Notes: generated by a model not told the origin, from the letters alone. A stretch of DNA of 64,000 nt from Ampullaceana balthica (GCA_944989445.1 CALYLW010001386.1:78845-142844); one strand, 5' to 3'. Shown: positions 1-10,959, counted from the first letter of the stretch. Program-made: numbers and translations.

Positions 1-410
1 ATCACCCGTCAAAAATGACGGAAGTTTTCAAAATAAATACACATCAGATTAAAAAATAACGTAATACAGAACTTTCATTTATTTAAAAAAATTTTTTTTT
101 AATTCATTTATTATCATATTGAAAAATTGTATGCGGAACGTTCGAAAAGTGTTATTTTTGGTGCAGCACTATAAAACTAAATCGATCGCAGCGCCACCTA
201 ACAGCATTACAAATTTCGCAGCGCCACCTAACATCTTTATAATTACATCCATACATACAGACAAAGTGAATTATGTATATTGATATTTTGTGTACATTTC
301 AGCAAGTTTCATATTTTGTATTTATCAAACAAGGATAAGTTACTTGGGCTTTTGGCAAAAAAGTGGGCGCCGTAGGCGCGCTAAAAAGAGTGGGCGCCGT
401 AGCGGAACCT
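1..410. repeat. Rearranged copy of GC-palindrome (GGCGCC) repeat family
   Basis: The left edge (ATCACCCGTCAAAAATGACG) matches a segment seen near 21855 and, inverted, near 53980. The right part (about 280-403) carries the family's GC box, GGGCGCCGTAGGCGC, twice (365-380 and 392-402), on the strand opposite to the copies near 8900 and 21925. Two short direct repeats, CGCAGCGCCACCTAACA, lie at about 187-235. The change of orientation inside the copy suggests rearrangement. No coding potential is seen. Confidence 0.6.
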
Positions 411-438
411 AGTTAAATTATAGCCATTTTTAAAAAAA

Positions 439-657
439 TCATCATCATCATCATTTATTTGTCCTTTGAGTTCCTTGTGGAACATAGGGCCTCTGTCAAA
501 GCTCGCCACTCTACACGGTCCCTTGCCAGTCGCTTCAATTCTTCCCAGCTCTTCCCAGTCCTTCCAGCCTCCACCAACATGCTCCGTCTCCATGTACGCT
601 TGGGTCTTCCTCGTTGCCTTTTCCCCTCGGTGTTCAAATCTAAGTCATAAATCATAG
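439..657 (-). pseudogene. Non-LTR retrotransposon 3' end (C-terminal RT tail)
   Basis: Read on the minus strand, about 66 codons end in a stop at 455-457. They contain GKRQRGRPKRTWRRS, then KSWEELKRLARDRVEW, then ALCSTR. This basic GRPKRTWRR block followed by a DR-x-x-W-R segment is the usual extreme C-terminus of many invertebrate LINE polyproteins, after the reverse transcriptase. The stop is followed at once by a short ATG-repeat tail (RC of ATCATCATC, 439-454) and an A-rich stretch, as expected for a LINE 3' terminus primed on a simple-repeat tail. Everything upstream of the tail (RT core, endonuclease) is absent, so this is a severely 5'-truncated dead insertion. The frame itself is unbroken, which suggests a fairly young copy. 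Clade assignment (RTE/CR1/Jockey-like) is inference. Confidence 0.75.
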
Positions 658-687
658 TTGTTTTTTAATTAATACGATTTTCTTCGC

Positions 688-688
<1 letters not shown>

Positions 689-760
<72 letters not shown>
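689..760. repeat. (TA)n microsatellite
   Basis: About 72 bases of pure alternating AT, right beside the LINE fragment. Confidence 0.98.
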
Positions 761-762
<2 letters not shown>

Positions 763-959
763 GTAATTTTTATTTATATGAAATGAATATTTACAAAAGA
801 ATAGTTATTAATATAAAAGAAATGGAATAAAAAAATAAAATTTACGTCTTAATGGATTTTTTAAAAAGTAAGGTCTCATTCCTCTTGCTAACTTGTTTTC
901 TCATCACAATGTCATATTGAAAACACAATTCTCTGCGTTTAATGATGCGTTTAGAAATC

Positions 960-1890
960 TTATCTTATCTTATCTGTTACAGAAGATTATTGCATCCTAC
1001 GCTTATCTATGGTTTGTGTTTAGTCCTGCATTTTCATTAGACATTTAAATGTTGATAAAGTTCTGGTTTTCCTGGTTTATTCAGGCAACCCATGCCACAC
1101 CCGAATTCTGGAGAAGTAGAACAAAAATTTGTATGTGTTTGTTATTGCACAGGGAGAAGAAAGTTGTTTTTATCCTTATGTCTATCTGAGGGTTGTATAA
1201 AGTTATCTTTGTGTTGTATTTCTAAATTAGAATTAATTGCTTTATGTAAGATTACTACTTTACTCTTGGTTCTTCTATCCTGTAGTGTTTCAAGGTTTAA
1301 TATAAACTGCAATGTGCGTCTGACATGCTTCTTATTAATTCTTTAAATAAAGCATTCACTTCAAACCATTCATGTTTCATCATTTTCATAGTCAAAGGCA
1401 TGATTTATTTATTTGGCATTCTATATTCTATATTTTTTATAATAAATTCATATTGTATCTAAGAAATGCGTCTTATATATTTTTTTCTGGGAACATTCAA
1501 ATCTGACAAGATTAACACTATTAGTTAAATCATTCAACTTTGAAACACTATAGAACAGAAGAAAAAAGAGTAAAGTAGTACTTATATATATAAAGCAATT
1601 AATTTTTATTGAGAAATACAAGAAAAAGATAACTTTATACAACCCTCAGATAGACATAGGGATAAATGCAACTTTCTTATTCAGTACGCAAGAACAAAAC
1701 ACATACAAATTCTCCTCCTTCCCGTCTGAAACTCGAGCGTGGAATGGGTTTCCTGAAGAAACGAGGAAACAAAACACTTCATCAACATTGAAAACGTTAA
1801 TAAGAATGCAGGACTAGACACAAACCATACATTAAGCGTAAGGCGCAATAATTTATAATATTCTGTATTCACTCATTCTCTCACTTATAG
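960..1890. repeat. Large inverted repeat made of two copies of one dispersed repeat
   Basis: The segment 960-1300 (direct) and the segment 1550-1885 (inverted) are diverged copies of one sequence about 330 bp long. Shared blocks include CTATCTGAGGGTTGTATAAA, AGTACTACTTTACTCTT-like text and a stretch around TTATCTATGG. A roughly 240-bp AT-rich spacer separates the arms. Related partial copies lie near 4420-4560 and 35340-35400 (RTACGCTTATCTATGG-like text). Small open frames here are shadows of the repeat, not genes. Confidence 0.7.
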
Positions 1891-2400
1891 ATCTCTCTTT
1901 TGCCTTCTAAATGAGAAATCTTTAATGTCTTTAATGTCTATACCAAACAGATCACTAGGACCATCAGAAGTGGTTCAATTTTACGTTGGCAGATTTGAAA
2001 AAATCTTGGACAAACGAACAAACCAACAAAAAATGCCACAGGAACGAAAGCAAGTTAATAAAAACTTGGTAATAAAAAGATAACACAAATGTAGTTGTTG
2101 TGTTACGACCACAACTGGACACCATTTTCTGGCAAGAGTTATTGGAAAGATGTATAAAGAAAATGGTGGGCTGAGAGAATTTAGTTACCTATATAAAGAA
2201 CCATCAGAAAACATGGCATTTTTATTATTCGATTACATAGGATCTGTGTAATTGACTTGGAAGGACGCTTGGGGGGGGGATCATTTGTCCGATGTCGAAC
2301 CGATTGCGGTCCAAACGTCATTAAACCTAAACTTGCAGTCACTATGAGGTAATTCTACCATTATCAGAAATTATGTGGCTATGTTAACAATAAAGACAAT
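1891..2400. other. AT-rich stretch without gene; short relic of GTCGAA-array flank
   Basis: No coding signal is seen. A G9 run lies near 2272. The block at about 2290-2345 (with TTAAACCTAAACTTG) resembles, inverted, the sequence just before the GTCGAA array at about 10115-10140, so it is probably a relic of that family. Confidence 0.5.
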
Positions 2401-2935
2401 GTTAATATGAATGTTTTCGTTTTTCTCTTGAATGAACTAATTATATACACTTTCTATTGTTCATCAATAGACTGAAATAATGAACACCACATTGTCCTAA
2501 TTTAAAAGTTGTTGTAGGGAAATATTTCAAGTTAAGGACATGATATCTCTATTTATAGAGATCGAATTCAAGTGGCGTGCCACTTGGATAAAATATAATG
2601 TCGTTCAATACGCCTCATAGAAAAATTCTTTACTTTATCTACAAGTTATTTAGACAACGATATGTTTATAGCCATTATTTAAATTTCACGGTTTTCATTT
2701 TTTGTTGTTAAAAGGATATTTAAAAATAATATGTAATGGAATGTATTATATTTTTTCGTGATTTTAATTAATATTCAATGAAACATTTATAAACACAATT
2801 TGTGAATGTTATTTCTCATCGAATTCAATTAAAATTTTATTTGAATTGATAAATAAGATCTCATTCACGTTGCTAAGTCATTTTTCTAAACACAGTGAGA
2901 AAACACTTCCGTCTCTGTGCTATTTGGTGCGTCAC
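2401..2935 (+). repeat. Double-hairpin repeat family, copy 1
   Basis: Hairpin 1 is ATCTCTAT-TT-ATAGAGAT at 2545-2562. Hairpin 2 is CAAGTGGCGTGCCACTTG at 2569-2586, a perfect palindrome. The distal box GTGCTATTTGGTGCG lies at 2917-2931, about 330 bp downstream. The same order and spacing recur in about ten other copies in the window. The outer limits are approximate. Confidence 0.7.
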
Positions 2936-3450
2936 TCTCTAGGAATAGTATTGCAATGCACACCTAATATGATTATATATTTCTTAAATATAAATTAGTA
3001 TCTCCAAAATATTTAAACTTATTCATTTTTATAGTAAAGGGCGTATTTTATTGGTTTTCCTGTGTATTTTTATTTTTATTTTAATAACTTAATTGTATCT
3101 AACAATTTCTTTTAATATTTTATGTTTCTATTTTCTAGAAATCTAAGAAAAGTAAATTTGAATAAGCTATGCTAAGAAAAGTAAACTTGACACGTAGATT
3201 GCACACATTACAAATACAATAACGATATACTCGAGTTTTTTACGATTGTTTAGTAAATATAAACAGTATGATGACACACAAAAATCATAATATTATAGCT
3301 CAATCTTCATAAATCTAAAATATTTCTTACGGTTAAGATAATTCAGACATTTATTGCATTTATTCGAGACAATTTAAACGAAGTTTCCTGACATTTCTTT
3401 ACATCAGCGGTTAAAGTCACATTGACAGTGGCCTTTAGCCGTTTTAAAAA
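2936..3450. other. AT-rich stretch, no gene seen
   Basis: Low-complexity AT-rich DNA. No coding or repeat signal that I could tie to another locus. Confidence 0.5.
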
Positions 3451-3480
3451 TACAGTCGCACCTCGGTTATCGTCTTCTCT
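3451..3480 (+). repeat. Possible Tc1/pogo-like terminal inverted repeat (solo end)
   Basis: The stretch TACAGTCGCACCTCGGTTAT is TA-flanked and resembles the CAGTCGNACCTCG-type termini of pogo/Tc1-mariner elements. No matching second end was found before or after the adjacent minisatellite, so this would be a truncated relic. Confidence 0.35.
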
Positions 3481-3537
3481 CGAATAAGTCCAACTTGGTA
3501 TACGTGAAACATGTTTCTTGGTATAAGGCTTTTGTTT

Positions 3538-4398
3538 TTGAGACGACCCAAATGTTAATGCTTTTGTTTGTAAGACGACCCAAATGTTAATGCTTTTGTT
3601 TGTAAGACGACCCAAATGTTAATACTTTTGTTTGTAAGACGACCCAAATGTTAATGCTTTTGTTTGTAAGACGACCCAAATGTTAATGCTTTTGTTTGTA
3701 AGACGACCCAAATGTTAATACTTTTGTTTGTAAGACGACCCGAATGTTAATGCTTTTGTTTGTAAGACGACCCAAATGTTAATGCTTTTGTTTGTAAGAC
3801 GACCCAAATGTTAATGCTTTTGTTTGTAAGACGACCCAAATGTTAATGCTTTTGTTTGTAAGACGACCCAAATGTTAATGCTTTTGTTTGTAAGACGACC
3901 CAAATGTTAATGCTTTTGTTTGTAAGACGACCCAAATGTTAATGCTTTTGTTTGTAAGACGACCCGAATGTTAATACTTTTGTTTGTAAGACGACCCAAA
4001 TGTTAATGCTTTTGTTTGTAAGACGACCCAAATGTTAATGCTTTTGTTTGTAAGACGACCCAAATGTTAATGCTTTTGTTTGTAAGACGACCCAAATGTT
4101 AATGCTTTTGTTTGTAAGACGACCCAAATGTTAATGCTTTTGTTTGTAAGACGACCCAAATGTTAATGCTTTTGTTTGTAAGACGACCCGAATGTTAATA
4201 CTTTTGTTTGTAAGACGACCCAAATGTTAATGCTTTTGTTTGTAAGACGACACAAATGTTAATGCTTTTGTTTGTAAGACGACCCAAATGTTAATACTTT
4301 TGTTTGTAAGACGACACAAATGTTAATGCTTTTGTTTGTAAGACGACCCAAATGTTAATACTTTTGTTTGTAAGACGACCCAAATGTTAATACTTTTG
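3538..4398. repeat. Minisatellite, 32-bp unit, about 27 copies
   Basis: The unit starts GTAAGACGACCCAAATGTTA and ends in ATGCTTTTGTTT, 32 bp in all (for example, starts at 3602 and 3634). Copies differ at only a few positions (ATGC/ATAC; CCCAAATG/CCCGAATG/CACAAATG). The variants recur at intervals, which suggests multi-unit duplication. Confidence 0.95.
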
Positions 4399-4399
4399 A

Positions 4400-4817
4400 T
4401 TGTTATCTGATATAAATTACAGACGCTCCTTATATACAGAGGGTTATTGCGTCATTCGCTCATCTATGGATTACTGTAGTATTGCTTTTTTGTGTGTTGT
4501 AAATGTTTATAGTTTTTTATTTTTCCTGTCTTGTTCAGGCAACCCGATCCTCGCCCTGTGTTTATATTTTTGTGTTTTTTTTATTCATTTAATGATTTAA
4601 ATGTGTGCAGTGGCATTTAGCAAAGTGTGTATTCTCTTGTCATTGTTTCTCAACCCCCTTCCTGAAAAATGAAATGTTTCCTGGCATTTTTTAAAGTGTC
4701 TTTCTACTCATAAATAATTACTGATTAGGTTTGTATTCTTTAAATATAAAAATGGATGTTGTAACAATGAGTTCAATAAATTCACAAGCGCATACAAACA
4801 AAATCATTAGTAGTTAG
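4400..4817. repeat. Partial copy of the 0.33-kb dispersed repeat, then AT-rich DNA
   Basis: The block at 4420-4560 (TTACAGACGCTCC..., ATTGCGTCATTCGCTCATC, ...TGTTCAGGCAACCC) resembles 970-1095 and 35340-35400. The rest, up to the hAT target duplication at 4810-4817, is AT-rich with no gene seen. Confidence 0.5.
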
Positions 4818-5073
4818 TAGGGCTGCGGAAATTAACGATTAATTTCTCGATTAAAAATTAAAACTTTTTAACGATTAAAATTTTGTTTAACGATTAATCG
4901 ACCCACCACTTATAAATGTACTAGAAGTCCAAAAGTAAAATATTTCGGCCGATAAATATAAACTAATTTCCGGACATTACACGAACATTTTTGTTTTAAA
5001 CTATTCACTTAGGTGATTGTTCAAAATGTTGATAAAGGTTGTTTCCATTGAGAGAAATCGTTTGCCTACCATG

Positions 5074-5264
5074 CAATGTTCCCTCTAAGTCTAAGCTCGT
5101 TGTTTCGTGTGCAAAGTTTAAAAAAAAACTACCGTAGTTTGCAAAGTTGCACAACGTCCATTTTTGTTTGCAAAATCTTACATAATTTTCTGCGCGGTAA
5201 TTATTAACTCCTGCGTGGCGTCGGTAAAATATCTGCGCAGCGGCGCTGCTTAAAGTGAACATTG
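5074..5264. mobile_element. 191-bp hAT-like MITE (CAATGTTC termini) nested in the TAGGGCTG element
   Basis: It starts CAATGTTCCCTCTAAG and ends CTTAAAGTGAACATTG (inverted termini). It is flanked by CTACCATG (5066-5073) and CTACCATA (5265-5272), a 7/8 match. The copy of the host element near 13210 reads CCTATCATGGTTCTAACAC without the insert, an empty site. The copy at about 45375 carries a decayed version of the same insert. A related element lies at 38499-38676. Confidence 0.82.
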
Positions 5265-5519
5265 CTACCATAGTTCTAACACTTCGCTTACATATCACCT
5301 GCAAACCAAACATCCACTACGGTATCAGACATTTCAAATGAGACAATCTAAAGCAGTGGTCCCCAACCTTTTCAACGCCGCGGACCACTAAAAATTTGAT
5401 AATTTTACCACGGCCCACTAACCGGGGGGGGGGTTATGGGAGGGTGAGAGAAATCTTTGCAATGGCCCTCGTAATTCAAATTCTCTGATTAGCGATTTTC
5501 CTCTGGACAACCATCTTAT

Positions 5520-6457
5520 TTATGTGTACAACATGAGGCATCTGTGCTCTGCGTCCATCTCCTCACATAGCTGCTCAAACAGGCGTGAGTTAAGTGCGTG
5601 TACTTGATGTGGTTCAATCAATACACTGTTAAATTGTGGTGACATTTTTCGGCTTGCAAACATTTCCCTGGGAGTGATACAATGCGTAGATTCACACTCA
5701 GATGCAACCTCCTTAATCCAAGCTGCTAAACTAGACAGTCGCCTGGTCATGGCAGCAGCTCCACCCGTGCAGATGAGGACACAAAAGGACCATTTTAGGT
5801 GTCCTGACATAGAACCATCCAATGACTTGAACAGTTCAGCTCCCGTGGTGTTGGTTGACAAAGATAGAGCACATAACAAATCCTCATGTACATCCTCATG
5901 ATAAATATATCTCACATAAACAAGTAATATTGCCTTGTTGTCGAGGTCTGTAGATTCGTCAACCTGGAGTGCGTACCACGGTGATGGATTAATCCTCTCC
6001 AACAATTGTATCTCAATATCTTCGGCTATTTCTACAATGCGCCTAGTTGCAGTGGTAGCTGACAATGGCACATGTGCTATCATTAGCCTCTCCTAGAAGT
6101 TCACGGCAAATGTCTTTAGCAGAGGGCAAGATTAATTCTTCACCGATAGTGAATGGCTTTTTAGCCTTAGCAATGTGGTTAGCCACCAAATATGAAGCTC
6201 TCAGTGCGTTCTCAATTACTGATGTGGTGGCCCTGAGAAATATCTTCTGTCCTTCACGTTACAGTTTGTTCCTTTCAAAATACTCCATGGGCTTATCTTT
6301 TAATCCAGGGTGCTTGGCGTTCAATCGGCGAAACAGTTTTGTATTGTATGTTACGAGTTTTATGATTTTTCAATGTTAAAGGCTCTTCTTCACTCTCTTC
6401 AATGGGCCTTTTTCTTTTACCAAGAAAACATTTTAACGATGCCTTTTTTGAACTCAT
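5520..6457 (-). pseudogene. hAT (ZBED/Charlie-like) transposase pseudogene
   Basis: It reads on the minus strand from an ATG at 6455-6457 (MSSKKASLKCFL, then an acidic SEEEP stretch). A frame change follows, then NAKHPGLKDKPMEYFER, an in-frame stop, RATTSVIENALRASYLVANH, and from about 6083 a 187-residue open stretch. This contains VPLSATTATRRI, SPWYALQVDESTD and ELFKSLDGSMSGHLKWSF, then ESTHCI and LFEQLCEEMDAEHR. These blocks in this order are typical of the catalytic N-terminal half of ZBED5/SCAND3-type hAT transposases; the D in VDEST is the likely first catalytic acid. The C-terminal half, including the hAT dimerisation domain, is missing, and the frame stops at 5520 close to the terminus. 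With the frameshifts and stops, no active enzyme is expected. Family identification rests on motif recognition by eye. Confidence 0.85.
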
Positions 6458-6667
6458 TTTTCTAATTAGCGGATTTAATATGAGCGTTCAAGTGACCGAT
6501 CTGTAAACCGGAACATAAGACATCATAAAGGTGAAATAGTAAAAATATAGTGAAAATATATTATTTCACTTTTATAAAATATTAAATCTTCATAAAAATT
6601 ATCTTTTAATCATATCAGTATAATCACAAATAAAGTAATGGGGGTGAGACTGCAATCAGGCTTCTAA

Positions 6668-6789
6668 ATAGGTAAATGTATAATATAAAAACAGGGTATT
6701 ATTAGGCGTTCGCTGTTGTGTTACGTCCTTTTGTGTTACGTCCTGTCAGGCCTGCTAATACCCTGTTTTTATATATACATTTACCTAAT
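6668..6789. repeat. Inverted repeat around a TTCGCTGTTGTG-type core
   Basis: Arms of about 32 bp (left starts TAGGTAAATGTATAA, right ends TACATTTACCTA; one 1-bp indel) enclose about 57 bp containing TTCGCTGTTGTGTTACGTCC and a partial direct duplication of GTGTTACGTCC. The core recurs at about 46968-47000 and 59221-59250. It therefore looks like a fold-back insertion of another family into the hAT element's non-coding part. Confidence 0.75.
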
Positions 6790-7639
6790 CACAAATAGCT
6801 GTTTATTGAAAGTCATTCATGGTGTTTTTAAAAATTGAATTAAATAATTTAAACTTAATTTATAGCTGTTTTTGACACAAGTAACACTCTTGGAATAAAA
6901 GTGATAATGTCACCAGAAGACACTTTCGAATCCCGTCGCTGATGAGCTATCAATGAAATTTAGAAACACAAAAACGAAATAGGAAAAAGGCAGAAATAGA
7001 AGTAGTAAAGTAGATCAGCTTGCCAACTTGGGTGACCCATCAAAATCGCGAACAAAAAAAGAGCGCCTACATAAAAGCGCCGTGATTACAACGCTGACAT
7101 AAGTGCGCCGACACCGAACGCAAAGATTGATTGTAGGCGGTTGTCCACTTTGCGCTGTGTCATTGATGATTTTTGGACGTGGTGCCTCCAAAACACTTAA
7201 CAAGCTATTCCATCTTGTGTATGGAAAGACACACAATCCCTAGAGATATACACCACAGTAAAAAAAAGTAAATAATTTAATGTTCCTTTGCTCGCGGACC
7301 ACCAGGTACATCTCCGCGGACCACTAGTGGGGACCACTGATCTAAAGCTATGTAAACGATTGTTCAGCTCGGCTGGTTATATTGTCAATAAGTCCCGATC
7401 ATCACTTGAACCAAGTAATGTCAATACACTTGACTGTTTGCGTTGTTGGTTTAAAGATGTCATGTAAAGAAGACATTCCAGTGTTATTTCGATTTTCGAC
7501 AAGTACGTTTAATAAATGATACTTATGACACCATAAATTTCAATTTCGGCTTTAATCAAATTTAACGATTAATTAATCGATAATTTTTCAAAAGTTAACA
7601 ATTAATTTTAAATTAATAAATAACAGCCCTAGTAGTTAG

Positions 7640-8865
7640 TAATAATTTGCGTTTTATTAAAAGTTCTTTTTAACTGAAGTGATATTTGTTGAAGACAATG
7701 AGTTGTACTGCAGGTAAAGCGTAATGGGGGGTAAGAAAGCAACAAATAAAAAGACTTCCTGGCGAAAAAATGATTCTCTCATTGCAGTATTACTCTGTGG
7801 TTGAATACTAGATATTTTATCATTTTAAACAAAATATGGTTTGCGAATTTGTATTCTGCAATTAAACAGAGATCAAATGTGATGTAATATAATGAGTGAG
7901 GTCAAGAGTGAAAGAAAGCCATTTTTGTTTCCACATGTTTATTTATTCATTGTTTGTTTTGTTATTGTTTTGACTCTTATTAACATATAGTTTCTAAATG
8001 TTTCTGCACAGTTTCCACTAAGAAGGTCAAGCTGTAGTAGAATTTGTTCAGCCTATTATACAGAAAGAAAATACCTTTCAGTTATTGATTTCCCCAACAC
8101 TTGTGTCATGCGAACTATTTCATCGGCCCCAATTGTTTTTACTCTCAAGAGAAACGTCTGTCCCATGTACTCGACACTACAGGTACGTAAGACATCGTCA
8201 AGGTATGTATACGTCTTTATTGCAAGCGCATGATCAGGTTAGCGATCCTGTTAAATGCGATGTTAAAAGCTTTAATGATTATTTTCATTCTTTATTTTTT
8301 AAACATAAAATGAATATATGAAAATATTGTATACTTTACACTTCTATATTTATTATTCTCTTGTTTTTAGTTAATGCCTATTTAATTTAGTCACGTTAAC
8401 TATAACGGTTAAAACGCCCTTTTCAATAGAGTTATAAGTTATTTAAAAATTAGTATGGCACGGTGGTGGGCTGGTGTACTGAGAAACGCGGTGTCAATAG
8501 GAAGATTGTTAAACAGATAAAAGATCAGTTATGTTAGGACTAAGTACATATATGCCAAAACTTCTAACAGTTATAGCTCATATAAGAAACATTTTGAATA
8601 TTTACTTAATCCTTAGTTTTAACAATTAACTTAAAACATCTTGTTTTAAACATATTTTAAAATCTATTTCATATGAATTAAAAGTAAAAACATATTAACT
8701 AATAATAAACATTTTATGTAAGAAATTTGCTTAATTTTATTTTTAAAAAATAATAATGTAAAGAAGAATGCATTGCGAAATGTTATGACGGTGATTTACA
8801 GTAAATGTTTGTACAATTTTCTTCTTCTTTTATTTTATGTTATTCTTTTTTTTACTAGTTTATGC
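7640..8865. other. AT-rich stretch, no gene seen
   Basis: No convincing coding region, repeat array or terminal inverted repeats. A 78-codon open frame at 8085-8321 shows no recognisable domain and I treat it as chance. Confidence 0.5.
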
Positions 8866-9260
8866 TGCGGCGCCCCCCTTATTTTAAGGGCGCCTACGGC
8901 GCCCACCTTTTTCAAAAGCCCACTAACTTGTCCTTGTATGATAAATACGTAATATTAAAATTTCTTAAATGTACACAGAGTATTTTATTACATTTTTTTA
9001 TTTTTTTATTTTGTGTGTGTTTTGTTTAAGTCAAAAGCCCAAGTAACTTATCCTTGTATGATAAATACGAAATATTCCTGAAAATTAAACAAAGCATTTA
9101 TATAATAATTTTTACAGTGCTAATCACCACACGATTTTAAAACTAATTTTTGAAAGCAGCGCACCAAATTACGGCACCAAAAAATAACTATTTGAGTCAA
9201 TCAGCACTGCTTACAACACACAATTTTAAAAAAAAGCAGAGTGATGTCCCTCAGCGTTCC
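8866..9260 (+). repeat. GC-palindrome repeat family copy
   Basis: GGGCGCCTACGGCGCCC (7-bp arms around TAC) at about 8888-8904 is followed by AAGCCCACTAACTTGTCC and GATAAATACG. A second, diverged start of the same text appears at about 9031 (AAAGCCCAAGTAACTTATCC), so two partial copies lie in tandem. The right part contains GCGCACCAAATTACGGCACC (about 9161), the inverse of the GGTGC...TGCG box seen in the double-hairpin family. Confidence 0.7.
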
Positions 9261-9585
9261 GCTACATAATTGAGCGTAAATATATATATGATAATTTATG
9301 CAATCTACGTATGCAGTTTTCTTTTGCTAACCTAACATATTCAAATATTGCTTTAGTTAGATTTCTAGGAGACATAAACATAAAATATTATAATCTTTTG
9401 TTAGATACAATATTAAGTTATTAAAATAATAATGATAAATATATCTATACCTGTATACAAAATTAATAAAATAGGCTATTAACTAAAAAAATTAGAAATA
9501 TTAATGCTTAGATAGAGCGAATACTTTAAATTTAACAATAAACATAGTAATATTAAGCGTGCATTACACGTGTATTTAAAGTTCA
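9261..9585. other. AT-rich stretch, no gene seen
   Basis: Very AT-rich, with no distinctive features. Confidence 0.5.
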
Positions 9586-9589
9586 TGCT

Positions 9590-9985
9590 GCACCATAAAG
9601 CACAAAGATTCGTGTGTTTAAATTGGCATTGTGTTGCTCAAACTGAGTTAGCCTGACAAAATTTAAGACATATTATTTTTTTTTAAATATACTAACATTT
9701 AAATTAAAATCTATGAGACATAACTTTAATAATCTGTGTTTCATAAATGTTTCATTGAATATTAATTAAAAACTTCAATTCAATTGAATACTTATTTTAA
9801 ATATAATTTTTGTTTAAAAATATGAAAACTATGAGGTTTATATAATTTCTAAAAAATATCTCTTTTTCTAATTAATTGTAAGTCACGACAAACTTCACGC
9901 CTAGCTTCGGTATAGACGACACTCTATTTTATCCAAGTGGTACGCCACTTGATTTCGATCTCTACAATTAAAGATACAATGTCAA
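9590..9985 (-). repeat. Double-hairpin repeat family, copy 2
   Basis: On the minus strand. The distal box appears inverted as GCACCATAAAGCAC (9590-9603). Hairpin 2 is AAGTGGTACGCCACTT at 9935-9950. Hairpin 1 (GATCTCTACAATTAAAGAT, about 9957-9975) is imperfect. Spacing between box and hairpin is about 330 bp. Confidence 0.65.
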
Positions 9986-10125
9986 AAATATACGCTAGTA
10001 TTTCCCTGTTCCCACATTGTAATTCAAAAAAGTTGGTGTTCTTAGTTCAGGCTTATGATAAATATAAGAATGTGTTTACATAATTTCAGCTAAGCGTCAG
10101 ATTCTCGCATTGTTACTTCAAGTTT

Positions 10126-10950
10126 AGGTTGAATGACGCTTCGACTCCAGTCAGTTCGTCACCGGACGATTTGACCCCAGTCAGTTCGTCACCGGACGAT
10201 TCGACCCCACGACATTTCGACCCCGGATGGTTTGACCCGGTCACTTGGACATTTATTTTTAGAGAGGGAGAGAGATAGAGAGAGAGGAGGGTGATGAAAG
10301 ATGACAGATATGAATAATTAGGATGGAAGTAGAAAGAAAAACCCAAAATTAAGGAACATTAGATATTAAAAGGTGGGCAAAGTGTTACTAAACTTTGAGC
10401 GTAAGCATTAGGGCAAGAAATCGAGTAATAAAACGTATACTATAAAATCTAAAAAGTGGCGATTCTCTCATGTGGTTGTTGAATTACGCTTCGACCCCTT
10501 GACATCTCGACCCTGGCGTTACGACATAGCAACATTAATTTATTTTTATTTTGTTATTTTTTAAATTAATTTTTTTGAATGGAAATAGTTGACTTTAATA
10601 TTATTTCATACAATAAATATACCCGCACTTTGTAGCGGGAGTTTGCTGACCCTTTTCCCCAGTATTAGTTGCTGGAAATTATATTTTTTGGAGGGAAAGT
10701 TATTTATCAGATTTATCTATTACCAAACATTTTTATAATAGTACCCGTAAAAAGGCAAATGCTTTGTACCACTCAGTCCTGGGGTCGAAACTTCTTGTGG
10801 TCGATCTGTCCGTGGTCGACTCACCCGGGGTCGAATCGTCCTTAGTCGAACCATCTGTGGTCGAACCGTCTGTGGTCGAACCAACCGGGGTCGAAACGTC
10901 CTGGGGTCGAATCGTCCGGGGTCGAAACGTCCGGGGTCGAAGTGTCCGTA
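10126..10950. repeat. GTCGAA minisatellite in two opposed arrays
   Basis: At 10136-10240 the text is TTCGACCCC / GACGATTCGACCCC-like. At 10782-10945 it is the inverse, GGGGTCGAATCGTCC-like, about 10-11 units of 15-16 bp. A short intermediate piece in the first orientation lies at 10484-10515. GTTGAAT(G/T)ACGCTTCGAC occurs at both 10129 and 10480. The arrays thus face each other across about 540 bp. Arginine/proline-rich frames across them are repeat artefacts. Confidence 0.85.
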
Positions 10951-10959
10951 ATTCATAAT

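Larger units (their letters stand above)
5354..7339 (-). mobile_element. hAT transposon relic, 1,986 bp, with broken transposase
   Basis: The left end is CAGTGGTCCCCAACC. The right end is the inverse, ...GGGGACCACTG, giving a perfect 12-bp terminal inverted repeat CAGTGGTCCCCA. Both ends also share a subterminal GCGGACCACTA block. The element is flanked by the 8-bp repeat ATCTAAAG (5346-5353 and 7340-7347). The homologous point in the copy at about 45560 (GAATCCAAACCTATGTGAAC) is empty. It carries a transposase pseudogene on the minus strand. The part from about 6470 to 7339 is non-coding and contains an inverted repeat at 6668-6789. Confidence 0.93.
4818..7631. mobile_element. Non-autonomous hAT element (TAGGGCTG termini), host of nested insertions
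   Basis: The element begins TAGGGCTG and ends CAGCCCTA, and is flanked by the 8-bp direct repeat GTAGTTAG (4810-4817 and 7632-7639). 8-bp target duplications are the hAT hallmark. Both subterminal regions are rich in TTAACGATTAAT. Without its inserts (5074-5264 and 5354-7339) it is about 640 bp. Other copies lie at 45124-45852 (TAGGGCTA...CAGCCCTA, imperfect flanks ATAAATAT/GTACATAT) and about 13006-13720 (left end decayed). No coding capacity of its own. Confidence 0.88.

Noticed and set aside
3538..4398. CRISPR-like array
   Set aside because: The copies are head to tail with no unique spacers, and the setting is an animal genome. It is a plain minisatellite, as are all the other arrays here.
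5005..5313. 102-codon minus-strand frame
   Set aside because: It overlaps the nested 191-bp MITE and its target site, so it is transposon non-coding DNA.
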